A DNA stretch of 38,037 nt from Dethiothermospora halolimnae (lineage in GTDB: Bacteria > Bacillota > Clostridia > Tissierellales > VENL01): assembly GCF_037577855.1 (NCBI RefSeq), contig NZ_JBAKFX010000040.1, forward strand, positions 1-38,037, given 5' to 3'. How positions within the stretch are numbered: position 1 is the first letter of the stretch; each line of letters begins with the position of its first letter. The position numbers were made by a program, and so were the translations under genes. Positions 1 through 7,974 of the stretch are shown in pieces. Below the pieces are notes generated by a model, which saw only the letters and a program-made list of their open reading frames with translations, was not told the origin of the DNA and did no database searches.

Positions 1-1
1 C

Positions 2-46
2 TTTACAAGTTTATCTTCACAGTATGAAAAATTCAGATTGTCTTAG
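2..46 (+). CDS. C-terminal tail of group II intron-encoded protein (partial)
   Basis: The frame from position 2 reads FTSLSSQYEKFRLS and stops at TAG 44-46, just before domain V. That is where the ORF of a bacterial group II intron ends inside domain IV. Only the last 14 residues are present, so identification rests on position and on a tail resembling those of reverse transcriptase/maturase proteins. An identical fragment is present at the other end of the window. Confidence 0.5.
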   Translation, partial: FTSLSSQYEKFRLS

Positions 47-127
47 TGAACCGCCGTATACCGAACGGTACGTACGGTGGTGTGAGAGGCCGGTAGATAA
101 ATTAATTATCTACCTCCTACTCTATAT
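2..127 (+). mobile_element. 3' end of a group II intron (end of IEP, domains V and VI)
   Basis: Positions 50-81 fold as a domain V hairpin: lower stem 50-58 with 73-81, a two-base CG bulge at 71-72, upper stem 59-62 with 67-70, and a GAAC loop. Positions 92-100 pair with 106-114 as domain VI, followed by the tail CTCCTACTCTAT ending at about 125, which would be the intron 3' boundary (AY end). The sequence style matches class-B-like introns of Bacillus and Clostridium. The same 126 bases recur in reverse complement at 37912-38037. Bases 126-127 are shared by both copies but probably belong to the flanks. The catalytic core and most of the reverse transcriptase lie outside the window. Confidence 0.85.
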
Positions 128-1120
128 TTCTATTTTTTTATTTAATAATTCCACTAATAGATCTACAGAAGCATTTATATCTTTTTTTGAAGCTACTTCA
201 CTTGAACTATGTATATATCTAGTTGGTATTGAAATAACTCCAGAAGGTACCCCTTCTCTAGTTAAATGTATAGCACCTGAATCTGTACCTCCAAATTCAA
301 GAACTTCCATCTGATAGTTTATATTATTTTCTTTAGCAGTATTAACCATTAGTTCTTTAACTTTAGGATGAACTAGTATTGAATTATCTTTAACCTTTAT
401 AGCAGTCCCTTTATCTAATCCCACTGCGAATCTTCTAGCCTTAGGAGTATCTCCAGTACCTGTTACGTCTATAGCTATACCCACATCTGGATTAACTCCA
501 TATGCAGAAGTTCTAGCTCCCCTAAGACCTAATTCTTCTTGAACTGTAAAAACAAAATAAATATCATTTTCACTATTCTTCAATCTTTTCATGGCTTCGA
601 TCATCACATAACATCCAACTCTATCATCTAAAGCCCTAGTCATTACCCTATTATCATCTTCATGATATTCAGTATTATATACACAAACATCTCCAATATT
701 AACTTTTTGCTCTGCTTCTTCTTTACTTGTAGCACCAATATCTATAAATAAATTTTCAAGTTTTAATTTACTGATATCGTCAATTTTTTCAACATGAATT
801 ATTCCCACTGTACCATTTTCAAATATAATTCTTTGATTTAGTGATATATGGGGAGAAATTCCACCAACATTGGTAAATCTAACAAAACCCTTTTCATCTA
901 TATCAGTAACCATCATTCCTATTTGGTCCATGTGTCCTGCAATCATTATTTTCTTTCCATTTCCTTTTTTTCTTGCTATAAGGTTTCCTAGAGCATCTAC
1001 TTTGATTTCGTCCACATATTCCTTTATTTCCTCTTTGATAACTTCTTTAATTTCCATTTCATTCCCTGATGGAGAATATGCATCAACTAATTTTTTTAGT
1101 AGTTTACCATTAAAATCCAT
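122..1120 (-). CDS. M42 family metallo-aminopeptidase (third of three tandem copies)
   Basis: Cytosolic zinc or cobalt aminopeptidase of the M42 family (glutamyl aminopeptidase/TET/FrvX type), which trims peptides in large self-compartmentalised oligomers. The metal and catalytic residues are visible: GHMDQIG (His63, Asp65), ALDDRVG (Asp165/166), QEELG (Glu195 catalytic, Glu196), the Asp in AIDVTG (218) and His304 in YIHSS. I use ATG at 1118-1120: it has GGGAGG nine bases upstream and overlaps the stop of the preceding gene as TAATG, so translation is probably coupled. A TTG six bases further upstream is too close to the ribosome binding site. Length (332 aa) is normal. The stop TAG (122-124) lies within the group II intron end, so the original C-terminus may have differed by a few residues. 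Confidence 0.93.
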   Translation of the reverse strand: MDFNGKLLKKLVDAYSPSGNEMEIKEVIKEEIKEYVDEIKVDALGNLIARKKGNGKKIMIAGHMDQIGMMVTDIDEKGFVRFTNVGGISPHISLNQRIIFENGTVGIIHVEKIDDISKLKLENLFIDIGATSKEEAEQKVNIGDVCVYNTEYHEDDNRVMTRALDDRVGCYVMIEAMKRLKNSENDIYFVFTVQEELGLRGARTSAYGVNPDVGIAIDVTGTGDTPKARRFAVGLDKGTAIKVKDNSILVHPKVKELMVNTAKENNINYQMEVLEFGGTDSGAIHLTREGVPSGVISIPTRYIHSSSEVASKKDINASVDLLVELLNKKIEI

Positions 1121-2142
1121 TAACAAATACCTCCCTTTTCTATTCTCTCTATAATTGCTTTTAATAGTTTTTTTGCATTTTCATAATCATTTTTATTCAT
1201 AACACTTACTGGTGAATGTATATATCTACAAGGTACAGATATTGTAGCACTTATAGCTCCTTCCTTTGCCATATGTATTTTCCCTGAATCATTTCCACCA
1301 AATGTTGTTCTTCTAAATTGATATGGAATATTATTTTCTTTTGCCACTTCTACTATTATATCCCTAAAATTTTTATTAAAATAAGTAGTTCTATCCATAA
1401 GGGATATTGCAGGTCCTTTTCCCAACTCAGTAGCCAATAAGTGACTATCCACATCAGGTACATCGGAACATGTTGTACCTTCTAAAATAATAGCTATATC
1501 AGGGTCAATAGTATAACCAGCAGGTCCAGCTCCCACAAGGCCCACTTCTTCCATTACTGTAAATGCAGCATGAATGGATATATTAGTATCAGATTTTAAT
1601 AGTTCTATTAATGCTCCACAGCCAACTCTATCATCTAATCCTTTAGCCTTAACAAGGTCTTTACCAAATTCAACATAATTACTATCAAAAGCTATATAAT
1701 CTCCTATTTTTACAACCTTTTCTGCTTGTTTTTTATTATCAACACCTATATCTATATATAACTGATTCATCTGTAATGCCTTCTTACGTTCCCCTTTTTT
1801 TTGGAGATGAATAGGCTTAGCCCCGATTACTCCCGGTATATTATCTTTTCCAATTTTAACTGTCTTAGAAACCAGTATTCTTTGGTCTAGACCTCCCACA
1901 GCAGTAAACTTTATTAGTCCACTTTCTTGAATACCAGTAACAATTAATCCTACTTCATCCATATGGGCAGCTACCATAACTTTAGGGGCATCTACTTTAC
2001 CCTTTTTATGGGCAATTATATTACCTATTCGGTCAACTTCTATATCGTCTACATAATCTTTTATTTCTTCTATAATTAAATTTCTCACTTCTTTTTCATT
2101 ACCAGATAAGCCATTAGTCTCAGTTAATCTTTTTAGTAACAT
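1120..2142 (-). CDS. M42 family metallo-aminopeptidase (second of three tandem copies)
   Basis: Second M42 aminopeptidase of the tandem set, 340 aa. It shows AAHMDEVG, GLDDRVG, MEEVG and YIHSP, the expected metal and catalytic positions. At the metal position where the two neighbouring copies have Asp (AIDV) it has Glu (ILEGT), a variation known in the family. ATG at 2140-2142 has GGAGGG at good spacing and lies inside the end of the upstream paralogue (10-base overlap). Its own stop overlaps the start of the downstream paralogue, so all three are almost certainly one transcript. Divergence among the copies suggests different substrate preferences, but no specific substrate can be read from sequence. 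Confidence 0.93.
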   Translation of the reverse strand: MLLKRLTETNGLSGNEKEVRNLIIEEIKDYVDDIEVDRIGNIIAHKKGKVDAPKVMVAAHMDEVGLIVTGIQESGLIKFTAVGGLDQRILVSKTVKIGKDNIPGVIGAKPIHLQKKGERKKALQMNQLYIDIGVDNKKQAEKVVKIGDYIAFDSNYVEFGKDLVKAKGLDDRVGCGALIELLKSDTNISIHAAFTVMEEVGLVGAGPAGYTIDPDIAIILEGTTCSDVPDVDSHLLATELGKGPAISLMDRTTYFNKNFRDIIVEVAKENNIPYQFRRTTFGGNDSGKIHMAKEGAISATISVPCRYIHSPVSVMNKNDYENAKKLLKAIIERIEKGGIC

Positions 2143-3188
2143 AGTAATCCCTCCAAATTCTCATCTGAAATACATGCTATAAATCTAGCTAATAATTTAG
2201 CTGAACTCTTAATATCTTCCATGTTAATCGTTTCAACTGAGGTATGCATATATCTTAATGGTAATGATAATAACAACGAAGGTACTCCACTTCTAGTTAT
2301 TTGGATGGATCTAGCATCTGTTCCAGTCGGCCCCGGTGCAACTTCATATTGAAATGGTATATTATATTCTTTAGCTACATCAGTTAGTTTTTCCCTTAAT
2401 GTAGGATGTATGTTTCCTCCTATAGCAATGCCTGGACCTTTGCCCATATCTAAAACATGTTCTTTAGGTAATTCTGGAGTAGCACCGAACCCCACGTCTA
2501 TGGCAATACCTATATCAGGATTGATTTTATAAGTACTAGTCATTGCTCCCCTTGTACCCACTTCCTCTTGTACTGTTGAGACAAAGTATACATCTGCTGT
2601 ATGTTTAAGTTTAGCTAATTCTTTAGCACATTCAAAAATTGTGGCAACTCCTGCTCTATCATCTAGAGCCTTTCCAGCTACAGAACTTCCCTGTAAATCT
2701 ATAAAGTCCCTCTTTATAGTTATTATATCTCCAATAGTTATCACTTCTTCTACTTCTTCCTTTGTAAGACCTACATCTATTGTTAGATCTTCCATTTTTA
2801 TTGCCTTTCCTTTTTCATCTGCATCTTGTAAATGGGGAGGCTTAGCTCCAATCACACCATAAATATCTTTTTTACCGTGAACTATTACTTCTTGAGCTAA
2901 AAGAGTCCTTGAATCTATTCCTCCTACATTGGTAAATCTCAAAAAACCTGAATCTTCAATATCTTTTACCATTAAACCTATTTCGTCCATATGAGCTGCT
3001 AACATAATTTTTATATTATTCTCATTATTCTTTCCACGTTTTATAGCAATAACGTTTCCTAATTTGTCAGTGGATACTTCATCAGTTAATGGTTTAAATC
3101 CATCAATAACTGCATTTGAGATAGTATGCTCATATCCTGAAACTCCTACTCCATTACACAATTTTTTTAAGAATGATTTAGTGTCCAA
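2133..3188 (-). CDS. M42 family metallo-aminopeptidase (first of three tandem copies)
   Basis: First gene of the three-peptidase operon, 351 aa from the chosen start. Motifs are AAHMDEIG, KALDDRAG, QEEVGTRGA, AIDVGFG and YMHTS. Although the frame is open to an ATG at 3218, a strong AAAGGAGG lies inside that extension, seven bases before TTG at 3186-3188. The product then begins MDTKSFLKKLC, matching how its paralogues begin. A promoter with a perfect TATAAT (3219-3224) sits just upstream, so the leader would be very short. Expected role: cytosolic peptide breakdown in a peptide-using anaerobe (inference). Confidence 0.92.
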   Translation of the reverse strand: MDTKSFLKKLCNGVGVSGYEHTISNAVIDGFKPLTDEVSTDKLGNVIAIKRGKNNENNIKIMLAAHMDEIGLMVKDIEDSGFLRFTNVGGIDSRTLLAQEVIVHGKKDIYGVIGAKPPHLQDADEKGKAIKMEDLTIDVGLTKEEVEEVITIGDIITIKRDFIDLQGSSVAGKALDDRAGVATIFECAKELAKLKHTADVYFVSTVQEEVGTRGAMTSTYKINPDIGIAIDVGFGATPELPKEHVLDMGKGPGIAIGGNIHPTLREKLTDVAKEYNIPFQYEVAPGPTGTDARSIQITRSGVPSLLLSLPLRYMHTSVETINMEDIKSSAKLLARFIACISDENLEGLLCY

Positions 3189-3218
3189 AAAAATTCCTCC
3201 TTTCCATTGTATGTACAT

Positions 3219-3247
3219 ATTATAACATAAACTCTTTCGTTTCTCTA
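3219..3247 (-). promoter_or_regulatory. Putative sigma-A promoter of the M42 peptidase operon
   Basis: Minus-strand -10 TATAAT (3219-3224), 17-base spacer and a weak -35 TAGAGA (3242-3247). It lies between cheR and the first peptidase, where no terminator is visible, so read-through from cheR is also possible. Confidence 0.5.
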
Positions 3248-3276
3248 AATTTTATTTAAATATTTATAACATTCTT

Positions 3277-4059
3277 TTATTTTAACCCTTCATTTTTCTT
3301 TTTATAAAAAAAAGTTTTTTCTGCAATAAAGTTATATCTATCTGGCAAGATAATTTGTTCTGTACTGCCTACAAATAATAGTCCTTTATTATTTAATGAT
3401 TGATGAAATTTTTTATAAATCTTATCTTTAGCCTCTTCTGTAAAATATATAAGGACATTTCTGCATACTACTAGATCATTACCTTGGGGATACTTATCAG
3501 CCAATAAGTTCATTTTTCTAAATTCTACACAATTTTTTATTTCATCATTAATTTTATAGGAATTACCTACTTTTTCAAAAAAATCTTTTTTAAAGTTATT
3601 AGGTAGATTTTGAAGACTTTTTTCATTATAGATTCCTAATTTGGCTTTACTAATGGCCTCCATGTCTATATCAGTAGCTATAACTTTAATTTTCTTCATT
3701 GGAAGGAACTTGCTTAAAAGCATTACCAATGAATAGGGTTCTTCACCGGTAGAACAAGCACTACTCCAAATTTTCAAATTATTTTTGGTTTGTAACATAT
3801 TTTCAACAAAGCCCTCTAATACTTTCCATTGATTAGGATTTCTATAAAATTCAGAAACATTAATTGTAAGGTAGTTTATAAATTCCTCCAATAATTTTTT
3901 ATCACTTTTTATTCCAGTGAAATAGTCATTAAAATCGTTAAAGTTATTTCTAGTAAGTAATGAGTTTATTCTTCGCTTCATTTGTTTTTCTTTATAGCAC
4001 GATAGATCAATCCCTAGAAGCTTGTACACGTCTTTTTTAAATTTTTCATATTTTTCCAT
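3277..4059 (-). CDS. cheR: CheR-type chemoreceptor methyltransferase (stand-alone)
   Basis: S-adenosylmethionine-dependent methyltransferase that modifies glutamates on methyl-accepting chemotaxis proteins. The N-terminal helical CheR domain (about residues 1-75) ends in NVSEFYRNP. The SAM-binding motif SACSTGEEPYSL is at about 100-111, with RNVLIYF at 200-206 and GSTEQI near the end. I start at ATG 4057-4059, preceded by GGAGAGG at eight bases; the in-frame ATG 18 bases further up has no ribosome binding site. No other chemotaxis gene lies in the window, so it may serve a remote chemotaxis cluster or a Che-like signalling system. Length (260 aa) is normal. Confidence 0.9.
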   Translation of the reverse strand: MEKYEKFKKDVYKLLGIDLSCYKEKQMKRRINSLLTRNNFNDFNDYFTGIKSDKKLLEEFINYLTINVSEFYRNPNQWKVLEGFVENMLQTKNNLKIWSSACSTGEEPYSLVMLLSKFLPMKKIKVIATDIDMEAISKAKLGIYNEKSLQNLPNNFKKDFFEKVGNSYKINDEIKNCVEFRKMNLLADKYPQGNDLVVCRNVLIYFTEEAKDKIYKKFHQSLNNKGLLFVGSTEQIILPDRYNFIAEKTFFYKKKNEGLK

Positions 4060-4116
4060 ATAGTTTTCCTCTCCCATATAAATAGTTTATTTTTTACTAC
4101 AGTGTATATACCTTAT

Positions 4117-4146
4117 ATTTTAGCATAAAAAAAATGGTTATGACAA
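4117..4146 (-). promoter_or_regulatory. Putative cheR promoter overlapping a palindrome
   Basis: Minus strand: -35 TTGTCA (4141-4146), 18-base spacer and -10 TAAAAT (4117-4122), about 60 bases before the cheR start. The -35 lies within the 26-base perfect palindrome at 4135-4160. Confidence 0.45.
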
Positions 4147-4160
4147 TATTGTCATAACCA
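4135..4160 (-). repeat. 26-base perfect palindrome: operator or second terminator
   Basis: The left half TGGTTATGACAAT is exactly mirrored. On the minus strand it is followed by eight T, as in an intrinsic terminator. It also covers the -35 of the putative cheR promoter, as an operator would. A stronger terminator for the upstream gene lies only 75 bases earlier, so a second terminator would be redundant unless something starts in between. Confidence 0.6.
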
Positions 4161-4234
4161 AAATGTAAAGGGGGTCTTGATGTATTTTGTGAGGTCATTA
4201 TTATTATTTACAAAATTAAAAAAAATATACTAAA

Positions 4235-4278
4235 ATAAAAGAACAATAAAAGGCAATTGCCTTTTATTGTTCTTTTAT
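4235..4278 (-). terminator. Intrinsic terminator of ispH-rpsA with the stop codon in the stem
   Basis: Perfect 44-base inverted repeat centred at 4256/4257, then TTTTAGTATA and a run of T on the minus strand. The stop TAA (4264-4266) of the upstream gene is part of the stem. Confidence 0.8.
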
Positions 4279-6234
4279 AATATCACCTATTGTAACTTCA
4301 TCATTATCTCCATTAGTTTCTTCTTTAGTTTCTGAATCATTATTTTCTTTATCTACTTCTTTCATACTTAGACTTAATCTTTCTTCATCTTCATCAATCT
4401 CTATAATTTTAACTTTTACAGAATCTCCTTTTGCTAACTTATCGGAAGGTTTAGCAATATGGTCATCAGATATCTGTGATATATGAACAAGTCCATCTAA
4501 TCCGGGCTCTAACTCTACAAAAGCTCCAAAGTCTACTAAGTTAACTACTTTACCCTCTGATACATCACCAACCTTGTATTTGTCAGAGATATTTTTCCAA
4601 GGATGTTCAATCGTTTGTTTTAAGCCCAATGATATTTTGCCTTTTTCTTTATCAAAGTCTAGTACTATTACATTAACTTTATCTTCTTCCTTTACCACTT
4701 CTCTAGGATGGTCAATTCTACCCCATGATAAATCTGAAATATGAATTAAACCATCCACTCCACCAATATCAACAAAGGCTCCAAAATTAGTTAGTCTTTT
4801 TACTATTCCTACTATTTCTTTACCCTTTTCTAGAGAGTTCCATAATCTTTCTCTTTTTTCTTTAACTTCTTTTTCTTCAAGAACCTTTCTAGATAATATA
4901 ATTCTTCTTTTATTTTTATCTAACTCAATAACTTTAACATCCATAACTTTATCTATGAACTCATTTAAATCCTTTACATAGCTAGTTGATAAGTGGGATG
5001 CAGGTATAAAACCTCTAATATCATTAACTAAGGCAATTACTCCACCTTTTACAGCTTCTATAATCTTAGCAGATATTTTTTCTTCATTATTATATATATC
5101 TTCTAATTTATCTAAGTTCTTCTTATCATCAACCTTCTTCTTAGAAAGAACTACATTTCCATCTCCATCATCTAAACTATATATATATACTTCTATTTCA
5201 TCCCCTTCAGATAGGATATCTTCGGGTGATACATCAGGATCATTAGATAATTGATCTCTTTTTATAATACCGTCGGATTTATATCCTAAATTCACCATAA
5301 CCTCATCTCTATTTATTGAAATTACAGTTCCCTTCACTACATCTCCTTTGTTTAATTCCACCATTGAATTTTCAATGGCCTCCATCATTTCATTCATATT
5401 GTTGTCATTATTCATTTTATCTATTACCTCCTTGATTATCCATTCAGGTGTTGATGCCCCTGCTGTTACACCTATAACCTTAAATTTCTTTATTTCAGAT
5501 ATAGGGATTTCTTCAGCAGTCTCAACATGATAAGTATTTCTACAATATTTTTTGCTAATATCCACAAGTTTTTGAGTGTTAGAACTATGATAACCTCCTA
5601 TAACAATCATGGCATCCACATGTTTAGCTAAGTTTTCACAAGATTGCTGTCTTAATCTAGTAGCATTACATATAGTATTAAAAACTTCTACATGCTCACC
5701 CATAGGTTCAATTAATTTTGTAAAATAATTGAACTTTTCTTGTGTTATTGTAGTTTGTGCCACAATACATATTTTATCACACTTTGGTATATCTTCAATA
5801 TCTTCTTTTGAATTAACAATATAAGCATTGTTTTCACACCAGCCATTTATACCTATAACCTCTGGATGATCTCTTTTTCCTATAATTACTATTGCATAAC
5901 CCTTATTATAATATTCGTGGGCTTTTTTTTGAATATTCCTAACAAAGGGACAGGTACAATCCACCAAGCTTACATTATTTTTTTTTGCAATGTCATAAGT
6001 GTTAAGAGGTATGCCATGGGATCTAATTACTACATTTTTATTATTTATTTTGTCTATATTATTTATAATTTCCAATCCTTTATTTTTAAGTCTATTAGTT
6101 TCTTGTTTGTTATGGATAAGAGGACCTAGAGAATAAATATTGCCATTATTCTCTTTTATTTTTTCTAGTGTAGTATCTATGGCCTGCCTAACACCAAAAC
6201 AGAATCCTGAATTATCAGCTACAATAATCTTCAA
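4264..6234 (-). CDS. ispH: IspH-ribosomal protein S1 fusion (HMBPP reductase + four S1 domains)
   Basis: Residues 1-275 are 4-hydroxy-3-methylbut-2-enyl diphosphate reductase, the last step of the MEP isoprenoid pathway. The three [4Fe-4S] cysteines are visible (Cys12 in GFCFGV, Cys95 in DCTCPF, Cys189 in CNATR), with HN at 41-42 and HPEV at 123-126. Residues about 296-365, 383-450, 470-538 and 555-625 are four S1 RNA-binding domains, the last two closest to consensus (FGAFV, GLIHIS/GLVHIS). The tail is acidic. This fusion is known from many Clostridia. The start is TTG at 6232-6234 with AGGAGG seven bases upstream. It follows plsC by 16 bases and ends the cmk-plsC-ispH unit. The link between isoprenoid synthesis and S1 function is unexplained. 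Confidence 0.95.
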   Translation of the reverse strand: MKIIVADNSGFCFGVRQAIDTTLEKIKENNGNIYSLGPLIHNKQETNRLKNKGLEIINNIDKINNKNVVIRSHGIPLNTYDIAKKNNVSLVDCTCPFVRNIQKKAHEYYNKGYAIVIIGKRDHPEVIGINGWCENNAYIVNSKEDIEDIPKCDKICIVAQTTITQEKFNYFTKLIEPMGEHVEVFNTICNATRLRQQSCENLAKHVDAMIVIGGYHSSNTQKLVDISKKYCRNTYHVETAEEIPISEIKKFKVIGVTAGASTPEWIIKEVIDKMNNDNNMNEMMEAIENSMVELNKGDVVKGTVISINRDEVMVNLGYKSDGIIKRDQLSNDPDVSPEDILSEGDEIEVYIYSLDDGDGNVVLSKKKVDDKKNLDKLEDIYNNEEKISAKIIEAVKGGVIALVNDIRGFIPASHLSTSYVKDLNEFIDKVMDVKVIELDKNKRRIILSRKVLEEKEVKEKRERLWNSLEKGKEIVGIVKRLTNFGAFVDIGGVDGLIHISDLSWGRIDHPREVVKEEDKVNVIVLDFDKEKGKISLGLKQTIEHPWKNISDKYKVGDVSEGKVVNLVDFGAFVELEPGLDGLVHISQISDDHIAKPSDKLAKGDSVKVKIIEIDEDEERLSLSMKEVDKENNDSETKEETNGDNDEVTIGDIIKEQ

Positions 6235-6250
6235 TACTATTCCTCCTGAA

Positions 6251-6826
6251 CTATTTTAAATTATATAATTCTTTCATAATTCTTGTACTAAGTTCTTTAT
6301 ACTCTTTCATACCTAACTTTTTACCATAAAAGTCATTAAAGTATAATGGTTTACCTATATTTACCTTTACTTTTTTAAATTTCTTATATTCAGTATCTAT
6401 ATAAACTGGAATAACCGGGGCCTTACTTTTTATAGCTATCATCGCTATACCAGGTTTTACATCAGAAGTGTTTTCTTCCTTTACCCTTGTCCCCTCTGGA
6501 AATATACCTAATAACTCTTCTTTTTTTAAAATTTTTAAAGAGTTTTTTATAGAAGACAAATCAGCACCATCTCTATTTACAGGAAAAGCTCCCAACTTAG
6601 TGAGTATAAATCTTAAAATTTTATTTTTAAATAATTGCCTTTTAGCCATAAAATTAATTTGTCTATCTATAGATATCCCTAAAAATATAGGATCTCTCAT
6701 ACTTATGTGGTTAGAGCAAATAATACCCTTTCCCTGGGGTATGTTTTCGGAACCGTTAATTTCTAATTTGAAAAGGTTTGTATATATTAATGAAACAACT
6801 TTTGTTGCAAATTTATAGAAAGTCAT
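6251..6826 (-). CDS. plsC: 1-acyl-sn-glycerol-3-phosphate acyltransferase (PlsC)
   Basis: Transfers an acyl chain to lysophosphatidic acid at the membrane, giving phosphatidic acid for phospholipid synthesis. The acyltransferase motif is NHISMRDP (His40, Asp45), with GAFPVNRDG at about 79-87 and FPEGTR at 109-114. The N-terminus is hydrophobic, as expected for a peripheral membrane enzyme. Length (191 aa) is typical. The ATG follows the cmk stop with no gap (TAAATG), with GGGAGG inside the end of cmk, so the two are translationally coupled. The cmk-plsC-ispH/rpsA order is standard in Clostridia. Confidence 0.93.
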   Translation of the reverse strand: MTFYKFATKVVSLIYTNLFKLEINGSENIPQGKGIICSNHISMRDPIFLGISIDRQINFMAKRQLFKNKILRFILTKLGAFPVNRDGADLSSIKNSLKILKKEELLGIFPEGTRVKEENTSDVKPGIAMIAIKSKAPVIPVYIDTEYKKFKKVKVNIGKPLYFNDFYGKKLGMKEYKELSTRIMKELYNLK

Positions 6827-7489
6827 TTATTGCCTCCCATTAATATGTTTATAAATTTGAGATACTGACTCTTCGATATTTAGATTTGTAGTGTCTATTT
6901 TTATTGCATCTTCAGCCTGTACTAAAGGTGTTACCTCCCTGTTACTATCTATATAATCTCTATTTCTAATCTCATCAATAATTTTTTCTAATGCGACATT
7001 GGTATTGGGATTTTTTTCTTTTATTTCTTTGTATCTCCTTTTTCCTCTTTCTTCAACAGTTGCAGTAATGTAAAACTTGTATTTTGCATTTGGTAAAACA
7101 TGGGACCCTATATCTCTACCATCCATAATTACATCTTTTTCGTTAGATATTTTTCGTTGGATTTTTACTAGCCACTGTCTGACTTCTTTTATTTTCGCTA
7201 TATAGGATACATTATTACTAATTTTATTATCCCGTATTTCTTTGTCAACTATTTTTTTATCCAAATATATATGATTATTTCTAAAATCTATTTCTGTGTT
7301 ATCCAGTATATCTAGTATTTGGGTTTCATCATTTAAGTTAATCCCTTTTTTTATCACCTTTAGAGTTAATGCTCTATACATAGCCCCAGTATCTATATAG
7401 TTTATATTTAGTGTTTCAGCTAGTTTTTTTGCTATAGTACTTTTTCCAGCCCCTGCTGGTCCATCAATTGCAATTGTTAAATTATCCAT
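6827..7489 (-). CDS. cmk: Cytidylate kinase
   Basis: Phosphorylates CMP and dCMP with ATP. The P-loop is GPAGAGKST (10-18), followed by DTGAMYRA, DGRDIGS, the LID-region arginines in RNRDYIDSNR, and DTT near the C-terminus. Length (220 aa) is usual. ATG at 7487-7489 is preceded by AGGAGG at a slightly long 12 bases, and a TAG lies directly upstream, so no earlier in-frame start exists. It leads the cmk-plsC-ispH unit downstream of aroH. Confidence 0.95.
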   Translation of the reverse strand: MDNLTIAIDGPAGAGKSTIAKKLAETLNINYIDTGAMYRALTLKVIKKGINLNDETQILDILDNTEIDFRNNHIYLDKKIVDKEIRDNKISNNVSYIAKIKEVRQWLVKIQRKISNEKDVIMDGRDIGSHVLPNAKYKFYITATVEERGKRRYKEIKEKNPNTNVALEKIIDEIRNRDYIDSNREVTPLVQAEDAIKIDTTNLNIEESVSQIYKHINGRQ

Positions 7490-7519
7490 CTAAATAAGTA
7501 ACCTCCTAAAAATATCTTT

Positions 7520-7551
7520 AGTCATCCTATATATAATCATATACGATGACT
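7520..7551 (-). terminator. Possible weak terminator or attenuator between aroH and cmk
   Basis: AGTCATC (7520-7526) pairs with GATGACT (7545-7551), continued after one mismatch by five A/T pairs. On the minus strand it is followed after seven bases by a run of five T. It sits 10 bases before the cmk ribosome binding site. Mostly A/T pairing, so uncertain. Confidence 0.35.
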
Positions 7552-7560
7552 GAAAAGGAA

Positions 7561-7920
7561 CTATGTTAAATCAGGTCTTAAAATTTCCGCCTCTTTTAAA
7601 TATGTATGTTTTATTTCTGATTGGCTTTTATAACTATTTAATAGTATAGTTACCCTTATACATTTCATTAAACTATTTGGCACAAACATTTCTTGAAAAC
7701 ACATAAGACTACAATTAGTAAAACCTATATCCCTTGCAGCTTCTGCAGGGTATATAGCATCTAAATCCTTTGTTGCTGAAAAAAATATACTTATAACTTC
7801 TTCCTTAGATATATTATTTCTTTCAACTAATTCTATTAAAAGCTGTTTACTATTGTTTATAATACTTTCTTTTGTATTTTCTTCTGCAGTTATAGCTCCT
7901 CTTATAGACAATATATTCAT
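7561..7920 (-). CDS. aroH: Chorismate mutase, AroH class
   Basis: Converts chorismate to prephenate in phenylalanine/tyrosine synthesis. This is the monofunctional trimeric AroH fold. Counterparts of the Bacillus subtilis active-site residues are visible: Arg7 (RGAIT), Glu77 (FQEM), Arg89 (CIRV) and Tyr107 (HTYL), as is the FSATKDLDAIYPAEAAR stretch. The 119-residue length is exact for the family. The ribosome binding site is weak (AGGAAAGTGG before ATG 7918-7920). No other aromatic pathway gene is present; in Clostridia aroH often lies near cmk. Confidence 0.95.
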   Translation of the reverse strand: MNILSIRGAITAEENTKESIINNSKQLLIELVERNNISKEEVISIFFSATKDLDAIYPAEAARDIGFTNCSLMCFQEMFVPNSLMKCIRVTILLNSYKSQSEIKHTYLKEAEILRPDLT

Positions 7921-7974
7921 GCTACCACCACTTTCCTGTAATAATTATATATTATATTGTCTTATTACTCAAGT

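Noticed and set aside
24..314. Open frame of 96 codons on the plus strand at the left end
   Set aside because: It runs through intron domains V and VI and then antisense to the M42 gene; no ribosome binding site and no protein-like conservation.
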